From Polaribacter litorisediminis (GTDB taxonomy: Bacteria > Bacteroidota > Bacteroidia > Flavobacteriales > Flavobacteriaceae), in contig NZ_CP082966.1 of assembly GCF_019968605.1 (NCBI RefSeq), forward strand, positions 1,351,001 to 1,415,000: a stretch of DNA of 64,000 nucleotides, in the 5' to 3' direction. Made by a program: the position numbers and the translations under genes. Position 1 is the first letter of the stretch; every line of letters starts with the position of its first letter. Of this stretch, positions 28,561 to 37,637 are shown piece by piece. The notes under the pieces are model-generated. The model ran no database searches and had not been told where the DNA came from. It worked only from the letters and a program-made list of their open reading frames with translations.

Positions 28561-28798
28561 AAAAGTCAAGACTTACTTTTATTTTTCTTGAATTCTACAA
28601 GTGATTTCAATATCGTGTCCAGACTTATTATTGAGTTCCCCAATCAAGTTGAGGACAAGCTTTGGACACTTAGCCGTTGTATCCTTTTTGAATTCCTTCT
28701 AAAAACAAAAGTATTTAGGTTTTAGATTCTGATTTTTAAAGTAAATCCAAGTGTCAGTTCGAGTGATTTCAATTTTTCATTGAAATTGTATCGAGAAC
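28561..28798. repeat. Repeat B, copy 1 (238 bp)
   Basis: Matches 29081-29318 at a constant offset of 520 nt with only two differing bases. It ends in the TCAGTTCGAGTG...TATCGAGAAC element also seen near 33.4 kb. A minus-strand open frame of about 38 codons runs through it without a start codon. Confidence 0.9.
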
Positions 28799-28842
28799 TC
28801 ATTGAAATTGTATCGAGAACTCATCGGAATTGTATTGAGAAC
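28777..28842. repeat. Three tandem 22-bp units
   Basis: Units start with TCATTGAAATTGTATCGAGA at 28777 and 28799 (identical); the third at 28821 has three changes. The first unit lies in repeat B copy 1; copy 2 of repeat B has only one unit. Confidence 0.85.
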
Positions 28843-28903
28843 TATATACCAAAAAACAATCTTTTGATTTAGCATATCCAAAAAAGAGATAGCTTCGTTA
28901 TTA

Positions 28904-28936
28904 GCAATGACGGTTCTAGGGGCAGCACGTCATTGC
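28904..28936. repeat. Inverted repeat GCAATGACG / CGTCATTGC
   Basis: Perfect 9-bp arms with a 15-nt spacer, followed by GAAAGAGGCACGATTGAAGC, resembling dispersed 'GTCATTGCGA' intergenic elements. Confidence 0.6.
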
Positions 28937-29080
28937 GAAAGAGGCACGATTGAAGCAATCTTTTAGTTTAAAAAACCCTAATAATGTTTTTACATAAACT
29001 AGTTAAAAGTATATTTTTCTTTTATTCTTCTTTTCTTTTCCATTGATGAATACTGAATCTAGTTCAGCACAGGCTTCACC

Positions 29081-29318
29081 AAAAGTCAAGACTTACTTTT
29101 ATTTTTCTTGAATTCTACAAGTGATTTCAATATCGTGTCCAGACTTATTATTGAGTTCCCCAATCAAGTTGAGGACAAGCTTTGGACACTTAGCCGTTGT
29201 ATCCTTTTTGAATTCCTTCTAAAAACAAAAGTATTTAGGTTTTAGATTTCGATTTTTAAAGTAAATCCAAGTGTCAGTTCGAGTGATTTCAATTTTTCAT
29301 TGAAATTGTATCGAGAAC
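29081..29318. repeat. Repeat B, copy 2 (238 bp)
   Basis: Second copy of 28561-28798. It is followed by a run containing TCACTCGAAGTGACA (near 29386), an inverted partner of the TCGAGTG end. Confidence 0.9.
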
Positions 29319-29430
29319 ATTTTAGAAGTAAAGAAGTAAATAGAAATTAAAAGCTTCTCGATACAAAATTTCCGAAAAAGAAATTTCACTCGAAGTGACA
29401 ATCGGTTTATTAAGACTGATTACACACCCT

Positions 29431-29589
29431 GTCAGTTCGAGACCCAAGAAAAAAAAATTACAAGCGTAGAAGATGACGTAAATTGGTTTTAAATATACTG
29501 AATTGCAAAATAATCGTAAAAATACAAGTAACTTTAACCGACCTTTAAATCATTGAAAAACAATTATTTAATAAAAACGTCAATGGTAG
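29431..29589. repeat. Repeat A, copy 2 (about 159 bp)
   Basis: Second copy of 28243-28402, followed by GACTGCGCTCGAATTGACAA (near 29618), another member of the TCGA-type repeat family. The order across the gap is A-B-B-A. Confidence 0.85.
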
Positions 29590-29723
29590 CGCAGTCCAGA
29601 ACTATTAGAATATTTCGACTGCGCTCGAATTGACAACTAATATCTTAGGAAACAACTGACTTTAAGTGATTTAAAGATTAAAATTAACAAGCAATTATTT
29701 ATAAGAATAATGAGTATAACACT

Positions 29724-31058
29724 TTAAAAAAGTCCTCTAGATTTTAATTCTAAATATTTTTGGATGCTATCTCCAGTTAAATCTTCTGGCTTGGTCAATA
29801 CAGATTGAATTCCGTATTTTTTAAGTTCATTTACAATTCTTTTCTTTTCGTACATAAATTTTTCAGCAATAATACTGTCATATACTTGCTGAATGGTTTC
29901 TGCCTTTGCATCGATCATCATGTCTAATTCTGTATTTTTAAAAAATACAACTAATAGTAAATGATTTTTTGCTAGCGCTCTTAAATAGGGGAGTTGTCTG
30001 TTTAAACTATCTATGGTTTCAAAATTTGTAAATAAAATAAGTAAACTTCTATGGGTAATTTTTCTTTTTACAACCGCATATAATGTACTAAAATCAGGTT
30101 CTAAAAAATTGGTTTTAATCGCATGTAATGCTTCAGAAATTAAACTCATTTGAGAGCTTCTTCTTTCTGCAACCACCCAATCTTCTAGTTTTGTAGAGAA
30201 AGACAACATGCCTGCTTTATCTTGTTTTCGTAAAATTATATGACTAATTGCCAACGTTGCATTTACAGCATAATCTAATAAACTTAAACCATTAAATTGC
30301 ATTTGCATAGCCCGTCCTTTATCAATAATAGTATATACAGATTGCGATTTTTCTTCTACATATTGATTTACCATAAAATGATTTCTCTTTGCAGTGGCTT
30401 TCCAATTTAAAGTCCTGATATCATCACCAGAAACATATTCTTTAATTTGTTCAAACTCCAAAGAATTCCCAATTCTTCTTACTTTTCGAGTTCCGACAGC
30501 AGTAGATGAATTTTGAAAAGATTTCATATGAAACGCTCTTAATTTTAAAAAAGAAGGATAACATTTTAGCTCTTTTTCTTCGCACAAAACATATTTTTTA
30601 GTGGCTAATTTTAAAGCTGAATTCACAAATACATTTAAAAAGCCAAAAGAATAAACACCTCTTTCGGTGGGTCTTACAAAATAGTAAATTGTTTTTTCTT
30701 GCTTCTTTTGTACTTGTTGTTCAAAAATAAAATCTCTTTTTTGAAATTGATAAGGCAATTCTTCAATAAGTGAAATATGTGCTACAAAAGGATATTCGTT
30801 CTTAATTAAAAGAGAAATTCTATTTTCATCGCCATTAGAGAGTCTTTCTGGTAAATTCCGATCAATTTTAATTCCTTTTTTAGTTTGATATAAAATAAAA
30901 ACATCAATCAAGGTGAGCATAATTAACATAAACAGCAGCACTTTAGACAACTCAAAAAAGAAAGGAGCAAAAAAGCCAATGACAAACAAGGTAGCTATTG
31001 CCGATAAGCAATAGAAAAACCGATTGTTTAAAAATAAAGTATTGTAAAAATTTTTCAA
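29724..31058 (-). CDS. DUF58 domain protein
   Basis: A 444-residue membrane-anchored protein with two N-terminal helices (about 13-50) and a DUF58/VWA-like region (GDDIRTLNWKATAKRNHFMVNQYVEEKSQSVYTIIDKGRAM). DUF58 proteins work with MoxR ATPases in envelope or chaperone functions; the exact client is unknown. It is the last gene of the SpoIIM-DUF4129-DUF4350-MoxR-DUF58 cluster but is separated from moxR by 134 nt that contain an inverted repeat. Confidence 0.9.
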   Translation of the reverse strand: MKNFYNTLFLNNRFFYCLSAIATLFVIGFFAPFFFELSKVLLFMLIMLTLIDVFILYQTKKGIKIDRNLPERLSNGDENRISLLIKNEYPFVAHISLIEELPYQFQKRDFIFEQQVQKKQEKTIYYFVRPTERGVYSFGFLNVFVNSALKLATKKYVLCEEKELKCYPSFLKLRAFHMKSFQNSSTAVGTRKVRRIGNSLEFEQIKEYVSGDDIRTLNWKATAKRNHFMVNQYVEEKSQSVYTIIDKGRAMQMQFNGLSLLDYAVNATLAISHIILRKQDKAGMLSFSTKLEDWVVAERRSSQMSLISEALHAIKTNFLEPDFSTLYAVVKRKITHRSLLILFTNFETIDSLNRQLPYLRALAKNHLLLVVFFKNTELDMMIDAKAETIQQVYDSIIAEKFMYEKKRIVNELKKYGIQSVLTKPEDLTGDSIQKYLELKSRGLF

Positions 31059-31107
31059 GCGATTAAATATGGATATGTTTAATTGTTTATTCGTATAAAT
31101 ATTGACT

Positions 31108-31183
31108 TGTCATTCCTGCGAAAGCAGGAACCTATTTCTTTTCAATTCTTACTAGTAAGATTCCTGCCTGCACAGGAATGACA
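31108..31183. repeat. Inverted repeat element between moxR and DUF58 genes
   Basis: Arms 31108-31130 (TGTCATTCCTGCGAAAGC...) and 31161-31183 are inverted copies, 20 of 23 positions matching. REP/MITE-like ends; no coding capacity. It lies inside the operon and could form a strong mRNA hairpin. Confidence 0.8.
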
Positions 31184-31192
31184 GAAAAAAAT

Positions 31193-32191
31193 CTACCTCG
31201 GAATCTCTACCGCCTCAATAATCTGTTCTATAATTTGTGTACTCGTTACGCCTTCCATTTCTCTTTCTGGCGTCACAATCACCCGATGTTGTAAAACCGG
31301 AATTGTAGCTCTTTTAATATCTTCTGGTGTTACAAAATCTCTACCTTCAATCGCTGCAAATGCCTTTGAGGCTGATAAAATTGCAATACTGGCTCTTGGT
31401 GAAGCTCCTAAATATAAAAACGAATTAGAGCGCGTATTCACCACAACATTCGCAATATATTTTAATAAATTTTCTTCAATCTTTATTTGATTCACCAAAG
31501 CTCTAAATTCTACAATTTTAGCTCCTTTAATAACCGTTTCAATCTTACTTATTTTGGCGGTATTTTCTAAGGCATGTTCTCTAATAATAATTTCTAATTC
31601 CTCTTCAGCATTCGGGTATTCGATAATTACTTTAAACAAAAATCGGTCTAATTGCGCTTCGGGCAGTCTATAGGTTCCTTCTTGCTCTATGGGGTTTTGA
31701 GTTGCCAACACCACAAAAGGCTCTTCCATTTTGTAGGTTTTGCCGTCCATAGTAACTTGTTTTTCTTCCATGACCTCAAACAAAGCCGCTTGTGTTTTTG
31801 CAGGGGCTCTATTAATTTCATCAATCAAAATCATATTCGAAAAAATAGGTCCTTTTTTGAATTCGAATTCTGATGTTTTTACATTAAAAATCGAGGTTCC
31901 TAAAATATCAGAAGGCATTAAATCGGGTGTAAACTGAATTCTACTAAAACCAATATCAATCGTTTTTGAAATTAGTTTTGCTGTGATGGTTTTTGCTACG
32001 CCAGGAACCCCTTCAATAAGCACATGACCATCTGCCAGTAGCGCTACTAAAAGTAAATCCATCATTTGTTTTTGACCTACAATGACCTTTTGTAATTGCT
32101 GTTTAATTTGAAAAACAGCGTCTTGCAATTCAGACAAATTGATTCTATTTTCAAATTCTAAATTGTCTGAATTTGTTTCATTATTTGGCAT
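31193..32191 (-). CDS. MoxR-family AAA+ ATPase
   Basis: AAA+ chaperone-like ATPase of about 332 residues. Walker A GVPGVAKT, Walker B MILIDEINRAPAKTQAAL, sensor ATQNPIEQEGTYRLPEAQLDRF and the C-terminal lid with ASPRASIAIL are all present. ATGs at 32197 and 32191 are both possible; either overlaps the end of the DUF4350 gene by 11-17 nt, so translation is coupled. It probably remodels a partner together with the DUF58 and DUF4129 proteins at the membrane. Confidence 0.93.
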   Translation of the reverse strand: MPNNETNSDNLEFENRINLSELQDAVFQIKQQLQKVIVGQKQMMDLLLVALLADGHVLIEGVPGVAKTITAKLISKTIDIGFSRIQFTPDLMPSDILGTSIFNVKTSEFEFKKGPIFSNMILIDEINRAPAKTQAALFEVMEEKQVTMDGKTYKMEEPFVVLATQNPIEQEGTYRLPEAQLDRFLFKVIIEYPNAEEELEIIIREHALENTAKISKIETVIKGAKIVEFRALVNQIKIEENLLKYIANVVVNTRSNSFLYLGASPRASIAILSASKAFAAIEGRDFVTPEDIKRATIPVLQHRVIVTPEREMEGVTSTQIIEQIIEAVEIPR

Positions 32192-33560
32192 GTCCATTTT
32201 CTTGTTTTTTAAAGAAATTATCAATCATCTTAAATAGCACAAAGAGTTCTTCTTCAGAACATTCTGACCTTTTATTTAAAGTGATCATTGTATTGATTAA
32301 ATATTTTGTATTCTGAATTTCATTGCCTGATTTTGCAGCTAAATTATGAATAAAATCTTTGTTTAAATTGTTGGTGTTTAGCAAGTATTTGGTCCTTACT
32401 TTCTCCAAAAAAAAAGTAATCTTTTTATCTACTAAATTCTTATGATCTTCTTCTTTTAAATACAAGCTAGAAATGGTTTGCGTAAACGCCACCGTGGTGT
32501 TTTCTGAAGGATGAATCATAGGAATTGGTCGCTGTTTTCTTCTTGCATTCAAAAGCATAAATAATAAGACACCTGCTAAAGAAACAAACAAAAACCACGT
32601 TAAGGTTTTGTGTTGCAAAAAGAATTTAAATACCGATGGATTGTCTTTATCGGGTTGATTGGAATGCTCACTTTTTTTTATCTGCGGATCCCAAAAAATT
32701 GTAGAAGAAGGCACATAAGAAAACACATTTTCTAGATACGCCTCTTTGTCCTTTAAAAGATAATAATTTGTGAACACCACAGGATTTGAATGCACATAAA
32801 TTGCTCCTTTTCCGTGATATATTTTCATAAAATTAGGCACTTTTTCTCCATCAATTTTTGCGGAGCCTAAAACGATGGTTTTGTTCTCGTTATAGGTGAT
32901 AAAATAATGCCTTCTGATATTTCTATCAAAGGTAAAAAGTTGATTCTCAAAATGAGCATCCTCTAAGTAAAACTCACCTTTTAAAGCTTTTATTGAAGAT
33001 GTATTTTTGTCTAAATCATTCGTGGTAATTTCTAACTTTTCTCTTAAATTTTCACTGAACTCATTCAGAGATAGAAAAGCATGATTTCCGTTTGCAACAA
33101 AAGATAGCAATGTATCAATACCGTCTGCGGTTAACTTATACGCATCATTTTTGATACAAACATAGGTTCCAAAATTTGCTGATGGCGTTTTATAATTCTT
33201 AGTTAAATAATCATAAAAATTATCTTTTAAGTACACAACTTCTTCCTTCTCAAAAAGTGCATCCATCTCATTGTAAATGATATACGTTCCAAAAGGACTT
33301 TTCTCTTTTTCCCGATAGTTTTCATTCCAATTGGTTTTATTACAGCTGCTTAGAATTAGAAGCGTAGTAATGAATATAAAAGTTTTGAATACTATTTTTA
33401 TTTTATTTGAAGTTATCAGTTCGAGTGATTTTGAGGAACGAAAAATGGTATCGAGAACAATTTGTAAGTTAAAATTAGGATCCTCGATACAAATTTTATG
33501 CTTTATAAACATAAAATTCACTCGAATTGAGAAAATTTTAAAATTATCTCGGAACCGCAT
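32181..33560 (-). CDS. DUF4350 lipoprotein with repeat-derived N-terminus
   Basis: DUF4350-type protein of 459 residues: GTYIIYNEMDALF start of the domain, LLSFVANGNHAFLSLNEF, HGKGAIYVHSNPVVFTNYYLL, then one C-terminal helix (about 333-350). A lipoprotein-like signal (LILSSC, Cys near residue 73) sits unusually far inside the ORF. ATG 33560 overlaps the previous stop (TGATG). Codons 10-49 run through an inverted intergenic repeat (33416-33531); ATG 33512 inside that repeat is the nearest ATG to the signal, and no ATG, GTG or TTG lies between the repeat and the hydrophobic segment. The true start is uncertain. Confidence 0.8.
   Translation of the reverse strand: MRFRDNFKIFSIRVNFMFIKHKICIEDPNFNLQIVLDTIFRSSKSLELITSNKIKIVFKTFIFITTLLILSSCNKTNWNENYREKEKSPFGTYIIYNEMDALFEKEEVVYLKDNFYDYLTKNYKTPSANFGTYVCIKNDAYKLTADGIDTLLSFVANGNHAFLSLNEFSENLREKLEITTNDLDKNTSSIKALKGEFYLEDAHFENQLFTFDRNIRRHYFITYNENKTIVLGSAKIDGEKVPNFMKIYHGKGAIYVHSNPVVFTNYYLLKDKEAYLENVFSYVPSSTIFWDPQIKKSEHSNQPDKDNPSVFKFFLQHKTLTWFLFVSLAGVLLFMLLNARRKQRPIPMIHPSENTTVAFTQTISSLYLKEEDHKNLVDKKITFFLEKVRTKYLLNTNNLNKDFIHNLAAKSGNEIQNTKYLINTMITLNKRSECSEEELFVLFKMIDNFFKKQENGHAK
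33416..33531. repeat. Inverted TCGAG-type repeat inside the DUF4350 5' coding region
   Basis: Left arm 33416-33458 (TCAGTTCGAGTGATTTTGAG...TATCGAGAAC) and inverted right arm 33482-33530 (CCTCGATAC...TTCACTCGAATTGA). Same family as the ends of repeat B at 28.75 and 29.27 kb. Confidence 0.75.
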
Positions 33561-34273
33561 CAAACTAAAGATTTTAAAAAAGATTGATACTTATGTTGAG
33601 CTCTTATAAAACTCGCTTCATCTAAAGTAAATTCTCCATACCAAACATAAGCGTATACATAAGATAAATATGAAAACTGATTTTTGATATCCCTATTTTC
33701 TATTTCAGAAAGATATGCCGAATTCGTTTTATCTTTATGATAGGAAATCATTTCTTTGTTCGATAATATTTTTAAAGAAGTTAAATAGTAATACCGAATT
33801 GCCAACCTGAAATTCTTGTTTTCTAATGCTTGCTTTAATAACCCTTCTAAATGAAGTTCATGAAGATTTTCGTTTTCGTAAATTAGAGTTTCCGTTATTT
33901 TTTTTGATCTCTTAGAAGGTTTCCAAAATTGAGCATCAAAACCTAACAACACTTTTAGAATGATAAAGATGATAAAGGCCCCTAAAAGAAACGGAAAAAT
34001 AGTTTGCATAAAAAAGATAAAAAACTCGAAAATCCCCAAATTAAATGAATTGTTTATAGAAACCTTTTTATTAGGATTATTTTCCTGATATACAAAGTCT
34101 TTACCGTTGTAGGTCTCTTTTAAATCTTTTTTAAAAGTCCTTGGTTTGCTAATCGATTTATTTTTATGATATGCAATAGTGTCTCCCGAATTTTCTCTAG
34201 AATCCAACGTTTTTTCTTGTGCATAGACAAAAAGTATACACATGAAAAGGAGGGAAGTGATGCTTTTTTTCAT
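33560..34273 (-). CDS. DUF4129 domain protein
   Basis: A 237-residue protein with signal peptide (1-19), a periplasmic linker, one transmembrane helix (about 82-107) and the DUF4129 cytoplasmic domain (NLHELHLEGLLKQALENKNFRLAIRYYYLTSLKILSNK...YVWYGEFTLDEASF). It starts directly after the SpoIIM stop and its TGA overlaps the DUF4350 ATG. It belongs to the MoxR/DUF58 module, whose role is unknown. Confidence 0.9.
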   Translation of the reverse strand: MKKSITSLLFMCILFVYAQEKTLDSRENSGDTIAYHKNKSISKPRTFKKDLKETYNGKDFVYQENNPNKKVSINNSFNLGIFEFFIFFMQTIFPFLLGAFIIFIILKVLLGFDAQFWKPSKRSKKITETLIYENENLHELHLEGLLKQALENKNFRLAIRYYYLTSLKILSNKEMISYHKDKTNSAYLSEIENRDIKNQFSYLSYVYAYVWYGEFTLDEASFIRAQHKYQSFLKSLV

Positions 34274-35239
34274 CTATCGAATTCCGTGTTTTTTTGCCAC
34301 TATAAATGGTAAAATTAAATAATAGTAACTAATTGAAATTAAAGAAAATACAATGATGGCAAAACAAAATAGGGTGGGCATTATATTGGAATATCGTGTT
34401 ACATAGCCCTCTAAAAAAGCTGCCATCAAAGTAAACGGAACGGTACTAATGAAAATATAAAAAGCATCTCTGATTCCATTTTTAAAAGATTCAAAACGTT
34501 TTAAAGTACCTGGAAATAAAATACTTGCACCAATAATATAACCAGCCGCCGCTTCTATGATAATTCCGAAAATTTCATAGGTTCCGTGAATCCAAATTCC
34601 TTTTAAACTATCAAAAAAGCTATGTTGTTGATAAAAAAATGCCTGAAAAACCGCCACCATAATAGCGTTTATCACAATATAAAACGCGGTACCGATGCCT
34701 AAAAATATCCCGGATAAAAACATATTTAAGCCAACTCTTTGGTTGTTGTTATAAATACCGATAAAAGTTCCCCAATTACTGCCACCTTTATAAATGGCCA
34801 TGGCATCGCCACTTTCAATATTTTCTAATGTTTGGTCTACATAACTATTCCCTAAAATTTGCCTAGCAAAAGATTCGTCATGAAACGTTGATAATAATCC
34901 GATAAAAAAACAGATAAAGAAAAAAATAAAAGAGATGTAAAAATATTTTCTGTATTTAAAAGAGAGCAGTGGTACTTGGTCTAAAAAAAAGTAAAGAATT
35001 ACATTTTTATCGCTTCTTTTAGAGTCATATACCTTGTCAAAGCTGGTTTTTGCTAGTTTGTTTAAATATGCCGTAACCTTACTTTTTGGATAATAGGTTT
35101 GAGCATATACCAAATCGTTCATGATTTTTATATGCAGATTGGCTATGTCATCTGGACTTTTTTTCTCTTTATTCGAAAATCCTTGCTCAAATTCAAGCCA
35201 TTTTTCTTTATTTTGCTTTATAAAAGCGACCTCTCTCAT
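34274..35239 (-). CDS. Stage II sporulation protein M (SpoIIM) family membrane protein
   Basis: A 321-residue protein with a cytoplasmic N-terminus (about 1-100) and five or six helices including the SpoIIM-like GTYEIFGIIIEAAAGYIIGASILFPGTLKR. In Bacteroidota this family opens the MoxR/DUF58 cluster and is divergent from an RDD protein; it has no link to sporulation here. Its start codon is only 22 nt from the divergent RDD start, so the two promoters must overlap the coding regions. Confidence 0.9.
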   Translation of the reverse strand: MREVAFIKQNKEKWLEFEQGFSNKEKKSPDDIANLHIKIMNDLVYAQTYYPKSKVTAYLNKLAKTSFDKVYDSKRSDKNVILYFFLDQVPLLSFKYRKYFYISFIFFFICFFIGLLSTFHDESFARQILGNSYVDQTLENIESGDAMAIYKGGSNWGTFIGIYNNNQRVGLNMFLSGIFLGIGTAFYIVINAIMVAVFQAFFYQQHSFFDSLKGIWIHGTYEIFGIIIEAAAGYIIGASILFPGTLKRFESFKNGIRDAFYIFISTVPFTLMAAFLEGYVTRYSNIMPTLFCFAIIVFSLISISYYYLILPFIVAKKHGIR

Positions 35240-35261
35240 TTAGAGCGAATTTAAACATTGC

Positions 35262-36074
35262 ATGAAAACAGTCCAAATAAAAACAGCACAAAATGTTCAT
35301 ATAAAATTTAAGGTTGCGAATGCATTTCAACGACTTTTAGCTTTTGTGATAGACAATGTAATCAAGTTCTCTTATGTCTATTTTGCTTATAAATTGTTTG
35401 GGTTTAGCATGTTCGATGAGTCCATAACCAGTGACAGTTGGAGTATCAAAGCGATGGAAGTTTTATTTTTAGTGCCGATAACCTTCTATTCGTTGTATTC
35501 AGAAATTTTAATGAACGGCCAAACCTTAGGAAAAAAAATAGTACAAATTAGAGTGATTAACGTGGATGGTTTTAAACCATCAATCACCGATTATATCATA
35601 CGATGGTTTTTAAGAATTATAGACTTTAATTTGTTTACCTTACTGTTTGTTTATGTGGCATCCTTAGGCTTATCAGAACAGTATCGTTTACTCGTTTTAA
35701 TCTTTATTTTTGGAAAATTAATCGGTTTCTTTTTGATTATGTTTACCGATAAAAATCAGCGTTTTGGTGATATCATTGCCAATACTATTGTGATTCATTT
35801 AAAGGACGATGTGCAATTTTCGCAAACTATTTTAGAGGATATTCAAGATAATTATGTCCCTACATATCCAAATGTGATTGCATTATCAGATAATGACGCG
35901 CGCATTATCAAAGAAACATTTTACACTTCTATGAAGCAGAATGATTACAAAACCTTAATAAAGTTGCGATCAAAAATTTTAGAAGTCACCGGAATAAAAT
36001 CTGTCCATAAAAGCGATAAGGATTTTATTGATACCGTTTTAAAGGATTACAATTTTTATACGCAAAGTATGTAG
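35262..36074 (+). CDS. RDD family membrane protein
   Basis: A 270-residue protein. The RDD domain (about 20-170) has the opening FQRLLAFVIDNVIKFSYVY with R-D residues in the first helix, GQTLGKKIVQIRVINVDG and a terminal RFGDIIANTIVI; three or four helices. A soluble C-terminal segment of ~90 residues follows. Divergent partner of the SpoIIM gene in this conserved cluster; function unknown. Confidence 0.92.
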   Translation: MKTVQIKTAQNVHIKFKVANAFQRLLAFVIDNVIKFSYVYFAYKLFGFSMFDESITSDSWSIKAMEVLFLVPITFYSLYSEILMNGQTLGKKIVQIRVINVDGFKPSITDYIIRWFLRIIDFNLFTLLFVYVASLGLSEQYRLLVLIFIFGKLIGFFLIMFTDKNQRFGDIIANTIVIHLKDDVQFSQTILEDIQDNYVPTYPNVIALSDNDARIIKETFYTSMKQNDYKTLIKLRSKILEVTGIKSVHKSDKDFIDTVLKDYNFYTQSM

Positions 36075-36159
36075 CAGATAACGATTTTAACATCCACAGA
36101 AATAAATCGATGAAGATACTCCCGTAAATTGTATCATTTTTATAAAAAATAAGCGGTGA

Positions 36160-37353
36160 TCAATTTACCTTTTTACGTGTTAAAAATAACAGTAAGATGG
36201 AAGTACTTCCGAAAAACAGGAATCCTAAGAAAAGGGGATAGGCTGTATCCACCACATAAAGTCCTACAAAAAATGCAATAGGTACTGCCATTACGGTAGA
36301 AACAAACCCATTGATGGCTGCACCAACACCAGCAATATGACCGATGGGTTGCATGGCTAACGAACGTAAGTTTCCAAATAAAAATCCGATTGCAAAAAAC
36401 TGAATCATAAAAGAAATGACCAAAACAATAATTGGTGGGTTTACTTGCTGATAAAAAACAATTACATAAAATAAAGACACTGCGGTAAATACGGTTAAGA
36501 AAAAACGTACTAGCTTCTTCATTCCGTATTTTACAACGACCGTTCCGTTTATAAAGGTAGCAAAGCCAACCGCAAGCGCAATAGCGCCAAATAAATAAGG
36601 AAACTCATCGACTAAATTGTATTGCTTTTGAAATATGTGTTGAGACGTTCCTAAAAACACCATGAATGATCCAGTAGTGAAACCACTGATAACTGTATAA
36701 ATTATGGCATCATTATGTTTAAAAAACTCGATAAAACCTTCTTTAAAGATAGAAAGATGAAAAGGTTTTTTATAGGCTAGTTTTAAGGTTTCTGGTTGTT
36801 TTATTTTAAACCAAACCATTACCAATCCGCCAAATAATAGTTGACTTGTAAAAATAGATTGCCATCCGAAATTGTCTAACATTAGTTTTCCTAAAGTTGG
36901 CGCTATCACAGGAATCAGAATGAATAAAGAAACAATAAAAGACATTATTTTGGCCATATAATCGCCTTCATAGGTATCTCTAACCATGGCAATACTTAAG
37001 GTTCTGGGAGCAGACAAACCAATGCCTTGCAAAATACGACCTAGAATCATCAACTCTAAACTTTGGGCATACACGCAAATAATACTAGCCATGGCGAAAA
37101 TGATAAATCCTCCATAAACGACTGGTTTTCTGCCTAAACTATCTGAAAGCGGTCCAGCAATTAATTGGCCAGAACCTAAACCCAGAAATATCATGGTAAT
37201 TAGTAACTGTGTATCTGCAGTATTTGTGCTATGAATGTCTACGGCTATACTAGTTAACGCAGGAAGCACCGCATCTATGGAAAGTGCAACGAGCGACATT
37301 AAGCACGCCATAATGATGATGAATTCTAACTGTGAATTCGTTTTTTTTTGCAT
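36160..37353 (-). CDS. Bcr/CflA-type multidrug efflux MFS transporter
   Basis: A 397-residue, twelve-helix drug:H+ antiporter of the major facilitator superfamily. GPLSDSLGRKPVVYGG is the loop 2-3 motif A, and GRILQGIGLSAPRTLSIAMVRDTYEG matches the Bcr/CflA subgroup (R in helix 4, RD at the loop). A near-leaderless transcript is predicted from the TACTTTTG box 5 nt upstream of the ATG. It borders the accessory repeat region. Confidence 0.93.
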   Translation of the reverse strand: MQKKTNSQLEFIIIMACLMSLVALSIDAVLPALTSIAVDIHSTNTADTQLLITMIFLGLGSGQLIAGPLSDSLGRKPVVYGGFIIFAMASIICVYAQSLELMILGRILQGIGLSAPRTLSIAMVRDTYEGDYMAKIMSFIVSLFILIPVIAPTLGKLMLDNFGWQSIFTSQLLFGGLVMVWFKIKQPETLKLAYKKPFHLSIFKEGFIEFFKHNDAIIYTVISGFTTGSFMVFLGTSQHIFQKQYNLVDEFPYLFGAIALAVGFATFINGTVVVKYGMKKLVRFFLTVFTAVSLFYVIVFYQQVNPPIIVLVISFMIQFFAIGFLFGNLRSLAMQPIGHIAGVGAAINGFVSTVMAVPIAFFVGLYVVDTAYPLFLGFLFFGSTSILLLFLTRKKVN

Positions 37354-37357
37354 GGCG

Positions 37358-37365
37358 CAAAAGTA
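37358..37365 (-). promoter_or_regulatory. Predicted -7 box for the MFS gene
   Basis: On the minus strand TACTTTTG fits TAnnTTTG; the expected start site falls at or next to the ATG, implying a leaderless mRNA. Confidence 0.45.
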
Positions 37366-37514
37366 GTATTAATTGAAATAGTGGGATAGGTTGCATTCGT
37401 TATTATGTTGTTAAAATAATTTCATCTTTACTAAATGGAGTATATAGGACAATCTAAGATGGTGCAGCCTGTTTTTAAAACTCTATTTTACATAATATAA
37501 ATTATAGGGCGTTT

Positions 37515-37637
37515 TATAACAATGAGCGAAATAGCGCTTTTGGGCGATATTTGACATAATTACAGATATAACGTCTTTAGACTTATATCGATAGTAATTA
37601 TGTCAAGCTAATTGTGGCTATGCAGTTATATATATTG
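37515..37637 (+). repeat. attC-like hairpin repeat, copy 1 (complete)
   Basis: Nested paired segments: TATAAC (37515-37520) with GTTATA (37625-37630), ATAGC (37531) with GCTAT (37617-37621), TTGACATAATTAC (37551-37563) with GTAATTATGTCAA (37594-37606), and GATATAA with TTATATC inside. GTTGGGT (37636 on) fits the integron R' core GTTRRRY. Conserved text AATAGCGCTTTTGGGCGATA is shared with copies near 39.4 and 42.5 kb. No integrase is present. The remainder of the 37354-37848 gap holds nothing recognisable. Confidence 0.65.

Noticed and set aside
28540..28725. 61-codon plus-strand ORF in repeat B
   Set aside because: Falls entirely in duplicated intergenic sequence and competes with an equally open minus-strand frame; no protein features.
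28777..28842. 22-bp tandem units as a CRISPR-like array
   Set aside because: No spacers between units, and the unit is part of a known-type dispersed repeat.
37515..37637. Rho-independent terminator shared by the MFS and outer-membrane genes
   Set aside because: The paired structure is long and bulged, is repeated at two other loci and has no T-tract; a cassette-type recombination site or mobile repeat fits better.
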